A stretch of DNA of 64,000 nucleotides from Phycisphaeraceae bacterium (GTDB lineage Bacteria > Planctomycetota > Phycisphaerae > Phycisphaerales > UBA1924), in assembly GCA_020639135.1 (NCBI GenBank), contig JACKHE010000006.1, forward strand, positions 1 through 64,000, in the 5' to 3' direction. A program made the position numbers and the translations under genes. This document shows, in pieces, positions 60,477 to 64,000 of this stretch (positions within the stretch are counted from its first letter, which is position 1; each line of letters opens with the position of its first letter). The notes under the pieces were generated by a model. The model saw nothing but the letters and a program-made list of their open reading frames with translations. It was not told the origin of the DNA and made no database searches.

Positions 60477-61976
60477 TTGCCAAGAACCCGATTCGCCATC
60501 CCGCTCGCGGTCGCCATCGCGGTCATCGCGCCCCGGCGCGCCGACGCCGGAGCGCCGCCGCCCGGCGGGCACGCCGACCTGTGCGTCGTCGGCGATTTCT
60601 ACCGCGCCGCCAGGACGCGCCGCGTCTCGCACCTGCTCCTGGCCGACTCCAACGGCATCAACGCCGACGGCACGGGCTCCTACGGCTACGTCAAGGGGCT
60701 CCAGGATGCCGCGTTCGAGGACGACACCTACGAGTGCTGGGCCCTGGGGATCGTCTCCGGCACGTTCAACGTCAGCACAAGCCGCGTGTTCTCCCCGACG
60801 GTTTCTCCGCCCATCGCGATCGGCGACCCGGTGGTGCTCGGGTTCGCCTCGGCCTACCGGGGGCTCGGCAACCTCAACGGGCAGTACTTCTCTGTCCGCA
60901 ACAACTTCACCGCGGGCCCCGGCGCCACCGCGGGCCTGCGCAGCGTCACCGGCGCCGACGCGCCGCCCTGGTTCCAGTGGGAATCCTTCCCGCTCAACAT
61001 CCACTACACCACGTTCCAGGATGATTCCGAGGGCGCGGGCTCCCTCGGCTTCAGGCTCACCCTCTCCGGGTTCCCGATCGTTGTCGGCCCCACGATCCCG
61101 ACCAACGGCGCCGCCCAGGACACCATCATCGACACGATGCTCTCGGTCAACGCCGGCGATCTCTACCGCACCGACACCAACCGCATCATCCTCCAGACCG
61201 TCGCGGTCAACGGCGAAGCGGTCTGGAACTACATCATCCCCGAGATCCCAACGCGCCGGACCGGCTTCCACTTCGCCCAGCTCTGGGTCGAGGGCGGCGG
61301 ACGCGCCTCCGACGCGGCCTTCGATCTCGATCGCGCCAATCCCGTGCACCTCGACAAGTTCTTCGAGCGGCTCTCCACCGTCCAGGACGAGGACGAGCCC
61401 ATGCTCGTCGTCGAGTTCGAGCTCGGCGGCAACGACTGGATGACCGGCGGGACGGGCCCGCAGGTCGTCGCGGACCTCGACAGCATGAAGCAGCTCTGCG
61501 ACCAGCACTGGCTCGCCAACGGCAACGCGCTCGAGAACATCGTGTACCTCGTCGTCGGGTACCACCCGCGTTCGCTCAGCGAGGACTTCGGCTTCCGCAA
61601 CGACCTCAAGGCGTACGCCCTGTCCACACCCCGCGTCGCCTTCTACGACCCCGCTGCGGAGTTCACGCTCCAGGACATGATCGACTTCGGCTACTCCGAC
61701 GATCCCGTCACCGGCGACGACCCGCACATGTCCGACCTCGGCTACCGCGCCTTCTCGAAAAGACAGCTCGAGGTCGTCGAGGCCGCCGCCGACCCCGACC
61801 CGGCAGATTTCAACGCCGACGGCGCGGTGGACACCGCCGATCTGGGGCTCCTCCTGAGCCTCTTCGGGACCGCCGATCCCCAGGCGGACCTCAACGGCGA
61901 CGGCATCGTGGACACCGCTGATCTGGGGCAGCTCATTCAGTCGTTCGGCTCCGTCTCCTGCCCGCCCGGGGCGTGA
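60477..61976 (+). CDS. Secreted SGNH/GDSL-like hydrolase with dockerin-like C-terminus
   Basis: 499 residues from a TTG start; no in-frame ATG precedes the signal peptide (FAIPLAVAIAVIAP). SGNH features: the first block LLLADSNGIN with Ser after Asp (about 59-68), G-G-N-D-W (about 318-322) as block III with the oxyanion Asn, and D-P-H-M-S-D-L-G-Y (about 418-426) supplying the catalytic Asp and His of block V. Such enzymes are esterases or polysaccharide deacetylases. Block I is less canonical (usually GDS), so activity is likely but not sure. Cassette: DFNADGAVDTADLGLLLSLF / DLNGDGIVDTADLGQLIQSF. Confidence 0.78.
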   Translation: MPRTRFAIPLAVAIAVIAPRRADAGAPPPGGHADLCVVGDFYRAARTRRVSHLLLADSNGINADGTGSYGYVKGLQDAAFEDDTYECWALGIVSGTFNVSTSRVFSPTVSPPIAIGDPVVLGFASAYRGLGNLNGQYFSVRNNFTAGPGATAGLRSVTGADAPPWFQWESFPLNIHYTTFQDDSEGAGSLGFRLTLSGFPIVVGPTIPTNGAAQDTIIDTMLSVNAGDLYRTDTNRIILQTVAVNGEAVWNYIIPEIPTRRTGFHFAQLWVEGGGRASDAAFDLDRANPVHLDKFFERLSTVQDEDEPMLVVEFELGGNDWMTGGTGPQVVADLDSMKQLCDQHWLANGNALENIVYLVVGYHPRSLSEDFGFRNDLKAYALSTPRVAFYDPAAEFTLQDMIDFGYSDDPVTGDDPHMSDLGYRAFSKRQLEVVEAAADPDPADFNADGAVDTADLGLLLSLFGTADPQADLNGDGIVDTADLGQLIQSFGSVSCPPGA

Positions 61977-62015
61977 TTCCGCCGCCGCCCGGGCCGCGCG
62001 CCGGGCGCCATCGCG

Positions 62016-62021
62016 TACCAT
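62016..62021 (+). promoter_or_regulatory. -10 element close to the surE start
   Basis: TACCAT ends 7 nt (GCCGGGC) before ATG 62029, with no ribosome site between. It includes an earlier in-frame ATG (62020). Same spacing as at cca and the cupin gene, hence possibly leaderless. Confidence 0.4.
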
Positions 62022-62028
62022 GCCGGGC

Positions 62029-62862
62029 ATGAAGATCCTCCTGACCAACGACGACGGCATCGATGCGCCCGGCATCGAGGCGATGCACGCCGCCATCACC
62101 GACCGCGACGGCGTCTTCGGCGCGCCCCTCGGCGAGCCCATCCTCCCCGTCGCCCCGCTGACCGTGCAGTCCGCGACCAGCCACGGGCTTACGTTCCACA
62201 CGCCCCTGATGGTCAGCGAACGCCGCGTCAGCGCGCACATGTCCGGCCTTGCCGTCGATGGCAGGCCCGCCGACTGCGTCAAGCTCGCCATCGCCAACCT
62301 CTGGCCCGACCGCTTCGGGCCCGGCGACCGCCCCGACCTCGTCATCAGCGGCATGAACGCCGGCGCCAACTGCGGCGTCAACATCATCTACTCCGGGACC
62401 GTCGCCGCCGCCATCGAGGCCGCCTTCCTGGGAGTCCCCTCCATCGCCGTCAGCCTGCACATCGGCAAGTCCAAGCCAGACTTCATCGCCGCAGCGCGCC
62501 ACGCCCGCCGCGCCATCGAGGCGGCCCTCGCCTCCGGCGACGGAGCGCCGCTCCGCAGGCACGGCTGCCTGAACATCAACATCCCCGTCACCGAGGGCGA
62601 CGGGCCGATGCCGCCGATGGTCGTCTGCCCCATGAACTGCCACGGCCTCGTGGACAAGTACGATCCACGCCGCAGCCCCAGCGGGGATCCCTACTACTGG
62701 GCCGCCGGCGATGGGCTGGACTTCCACGGCTCCGACAAGGGCGCCGACGTGGATGAGCTCTTCCGGCGTCACATTACGATCACGCCCCTGAGCTACGACA
62801 TGACGCACCACGCGGACCTGGAGCTCTGGCGCGAGCGTCTGGCGGGCGTGACGAGCGCATGA
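62029..62862 (+). CDS. surE: 5'/3'-nucleotidase SurE
   Basis: 277 residues. Starts MKILLTNDDGIDAPGI, the metal-binding N-terminus of SurE (two adjacent Asp); then V-A-P (Q-S-A-T-S-H loop), the dimer segment D-L-V-I-S-G-M-N-A-G-A-N and Y-S-G-T-V-A-A-A-I-E-A, all diagnostic. Dephosphorylates nucleoside monophosphates and short polyphosphates, and is a stationary-phase factor in many bacteria. ATG 62029 fits the family N-terminus; ATG 62020 would add MPG and overlaps the -10 box. Confidence 0.93.
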   Translation: MKILLTNDDGIDAPGIEAMHAAITDRDGVFGAPLGEPILPVAPLTVQSATSHGLTFHTPLMVSERRVSAHMSGLAVDGRPADCVKLAIANLWPDRFGPGDRPDLVISGMNAGANCGVNIIYSGTVAAAIEAAFLGVPSIAVSLHIGKSKPDFIAAARHARRAIEAALASGDGAPLRRHGCLNINIPVTEGDGPMPPMVVCPMNCHGLVDKYDPRRSPSGDPYYWAAGDGLDFHGSDKGADVDELFRRHITITPLSYDMTHHADLELWRERLAGVTSA

Positions 62863-62964
62863 AAACGGACGGCGCGAATTTCTTCACGCCGCCCGGAGGG
62901 AGAAAGAGAGAGATGTGTCACGCGCCGCCCCGTGGCGACGGCGTGCGGATGACTGGTTGAGGGC

Positions 62965-63852
62965 TCAGCCGGCGAGCATCGACTCGACCGCTTCCAGCGC
63001 CTCGGGGAGGCCCTGCTCGACGGTGTCGAGCTGGCTCTGGGTGAGCTTGAGCTCGTCGAGGACCGCAGGATCGACGGTCAGATTGTTGATGTCGAGGCGG
63101 AAGCCCTCGGTGTTCTTGGCCGCGAGGATGTCGGCGATGTGCACGACGCACGCGAGCGTCCGCCCGCCCTCGGGCAGCGACAGCGGGTCGTGGTGGGCGC
63201 CGGTGACGTTGTGCAGTGGCTTGGGGAACTTCCACTTGACGCAGATCGCCCGGCCGAAGTCCTGGTGGTTGGCGCCGAAGACCTGGTCCTCGACCTCGAC
63301 CATGTTCTTCGTGGGGGCGCCGGTGGGGTCGATCTCCAGCTTGTCGAAGACCTCGATCAGCTTCTCGCGATCGAACTGCATCTCGAGCATGATCCCGAGG
63401 TCGTGGATCAGCCCGCCGAGGAACGCCTCATCGGGCAGGCCCAGCTTCATGATGTCGGCGATGGACTTGGCGCCCGCGGCCGTCGCGACCGAGTGCTTCC
63501 ATAGGTCCTTGGCGCTGAACGCGGGGCAAAGCTGCCCGCCCCGGAACAGCTTGGCGAGGCTCGCCGCGATCGCGATGTTCTTGACCGCGTTCAGACCCAG
63601 CAGCACGACGGCGCGGTTGATCGAACCGATCTGACCCGGCAGGCCGTAGAAGGCGGAGTTCACCACCTTCAGGATGCGGCTGCACAGCGCCGGGTCATGC
63701 GAGATGACCTGGTGCAGGTCCTGCACCGTCGAGGTGGGATCCTCGACGAGTTCGATGATCCGCAGGGTGATCTCGGGCAGCGTCGCGATGTGGCTCACAC
63801 CCTGGATCGCGCTCTCGACAACCTGCGTTTTCTGCTCGGCGGTGACGCCCAT
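62965..63852 (-). CDS. HDOD-domain signalling protein
   Basis: 295 residues from ATG 63852, preferred over a GTG at 63885 because GGAG lies 7 nt before it. HDOD domain (about 20-215): L-P-x-I-x-x-R-I-I-E-L-V-x-D-P, I-S-H-D-P-A-L-C-S-R-I-L-K-V-V-N-S, S-I-N-R-A-V-V-L-L-G-L-N-A-V-K-N-I-A, and G-G-L-I-H-D-L-G, an H-D pair retained as in HD enzymes. HDOD proteins are regulators of motility, virulence or stress, usually without known catalysis. The C-terminal about 80 residues extend the helical bundle (HIADILAAKNTEGF). No partner domain (GGDEF/EAL) is fused. Confidence 0.86.
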   Translation of the reverse strand: MGVTAEQKTQVVESAIQGVSHIATLPEITLRIIELVEDPTSTVQDLHQVISHDPALCSRILKVVNSAFYGLPGQIGSINRAVVLLGLNAVKNIAIAASLAKLFRGGQLCPAFSAKDLWKHSVATAAGAKSIADIMKLGLPDEAFLGGLIHDLGIMLEMQFDREKLIEVFDKLEIDPTGAPTKNMVEVEDQVFGANHQDFGRAICVKWKFPKPLHNVTGAHHDPLSLPEGGRTLACVVHIADILAAKNTEGFRLDINNLTVDPAVLDELKLTQSQLDTVEQGLPEALEAVESMLAG

Positions 63853-64000
63853 GTCTTGACTCCAAGTTGATATCTCTCTGGACACAGCCCGGTCTCCCGG
63901 CGTGACGGTTCATCGACCGTGAACCGGTGGGACTTGCGTTCCGGTTGTGCATGCGGGCGCAGCGGCGCCGAATATCCGGCGTGGTCCGAGAATCAGCCGC
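63853..64000. other. Window edge, upstream of the HDOD gene
   Basis: 148 bp with no gene recognised. Presumably leader and promoter of the HDOD gene; no clear -35/-10 pair was picked out. Confidence 0.3.

Noticed and set aside
58198..60483. 761-codon open frame antisense to the beta-helix gene
   Set aside because: Val/Gly/Asp-rich shadow with no signal peptide or motif. The plus-strand frame has a signal peptide, a known fold and the C-terminal cassette.
60405..62387. 660-codon open frame antisense to the SGNH-like and surE genes
   Set aside because: Opposes two genes with clear family motifs; no domain in the minus-strand product.

Overview
High-GC (roughly 70%) bacterial chromosome segment that reads as a planctomycete of the Phycisphaerae type. 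The lineage call is an inference. It rests on the many secreted proteins ending in the same dockerin-like cassette (D-x-N-x-D-G-x-x-D-T-A-D-L-G), on tandem NfeD/ClpP-fold periplasmic proteins, on a mraZ gene detached from any dcw cluster, and on dense co-directional operons joined by ATGA, GTGA and TTGA overlaps. No rRNA, tRNA, CRISPR array or complete insertion sequence was seen.

Region 1 (1-21556) is an electron-transfer island. Six multiheme c-type cytochromes lie within 11.6 kb and carry 54 candidate heme sites (6, 4, 5, 12, 15 and 12). With them are two NHL-repeat lipoproteins, a 668-residue outer-membrane beta-barrel ending in Phe, a NapC/NirT-anchored 12-heme protein that could take electrons from quinol, and cytochrome c maturation genes of two systems: ccmC (System I) at the left edge, resB/ccsA (System II) at the right. 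A two-component system sits between them: a sigma-54-dependent NtrC-type regulator, a membrane histidine kinase and a HAMP protein that has an H-box but no ATPase. A good sigma-54 promoter (GG-N10-GC) lies before the tetraheme gene. The simplest reading is an inner-membrane-to-surface electron conduit with its own assembly and control genes.

Region 2 (21538-29039) is one arginine operon on the minus strand: argR, acetylornithine carbamoyltransferase, argG, an ArgE-type deacetylase, fused N-acetylglutamate synthase/kinase, argC, argH. This is the acetylated (Xanthomonas-type) route through acetylcitrulline. A promoter with two AT-rich ArgR-like boxes precedes argR.

Region 3 (29273-44562) is mostly housekeeping: an LpxH-like phosphoesterase, a cupin and a CCA-adding enzyme that diverge from a 34-bp gap with signs of leaderless transcription, two NfeD/S49-like paralogues, an M3 peptidase, a PLP decarboxylase interrupted in frame by a REP-like palindromic element, an orphan mraZ with its own promoter and MraZ-type repeats, a flavin reductase, an amidohydrolase, a family 2 glycosyltransferase and acetyl-CoA synthetase.

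Region 4 (44738-61976) is a dockerin island. Twelve secreted proteins with different N-terminal modules share one C-terminal cassette: FG-GAP propellers, a beta-helix, a di-heme peroxidase, an SGNH-type hydrolase and several unknowns. Several are tandem paralogues. One intracellular P-loop protein fused to a deoxyribosyltransferase-like domain is embedded among them. The window ends with surE and an HDOD-domain signalling protein.
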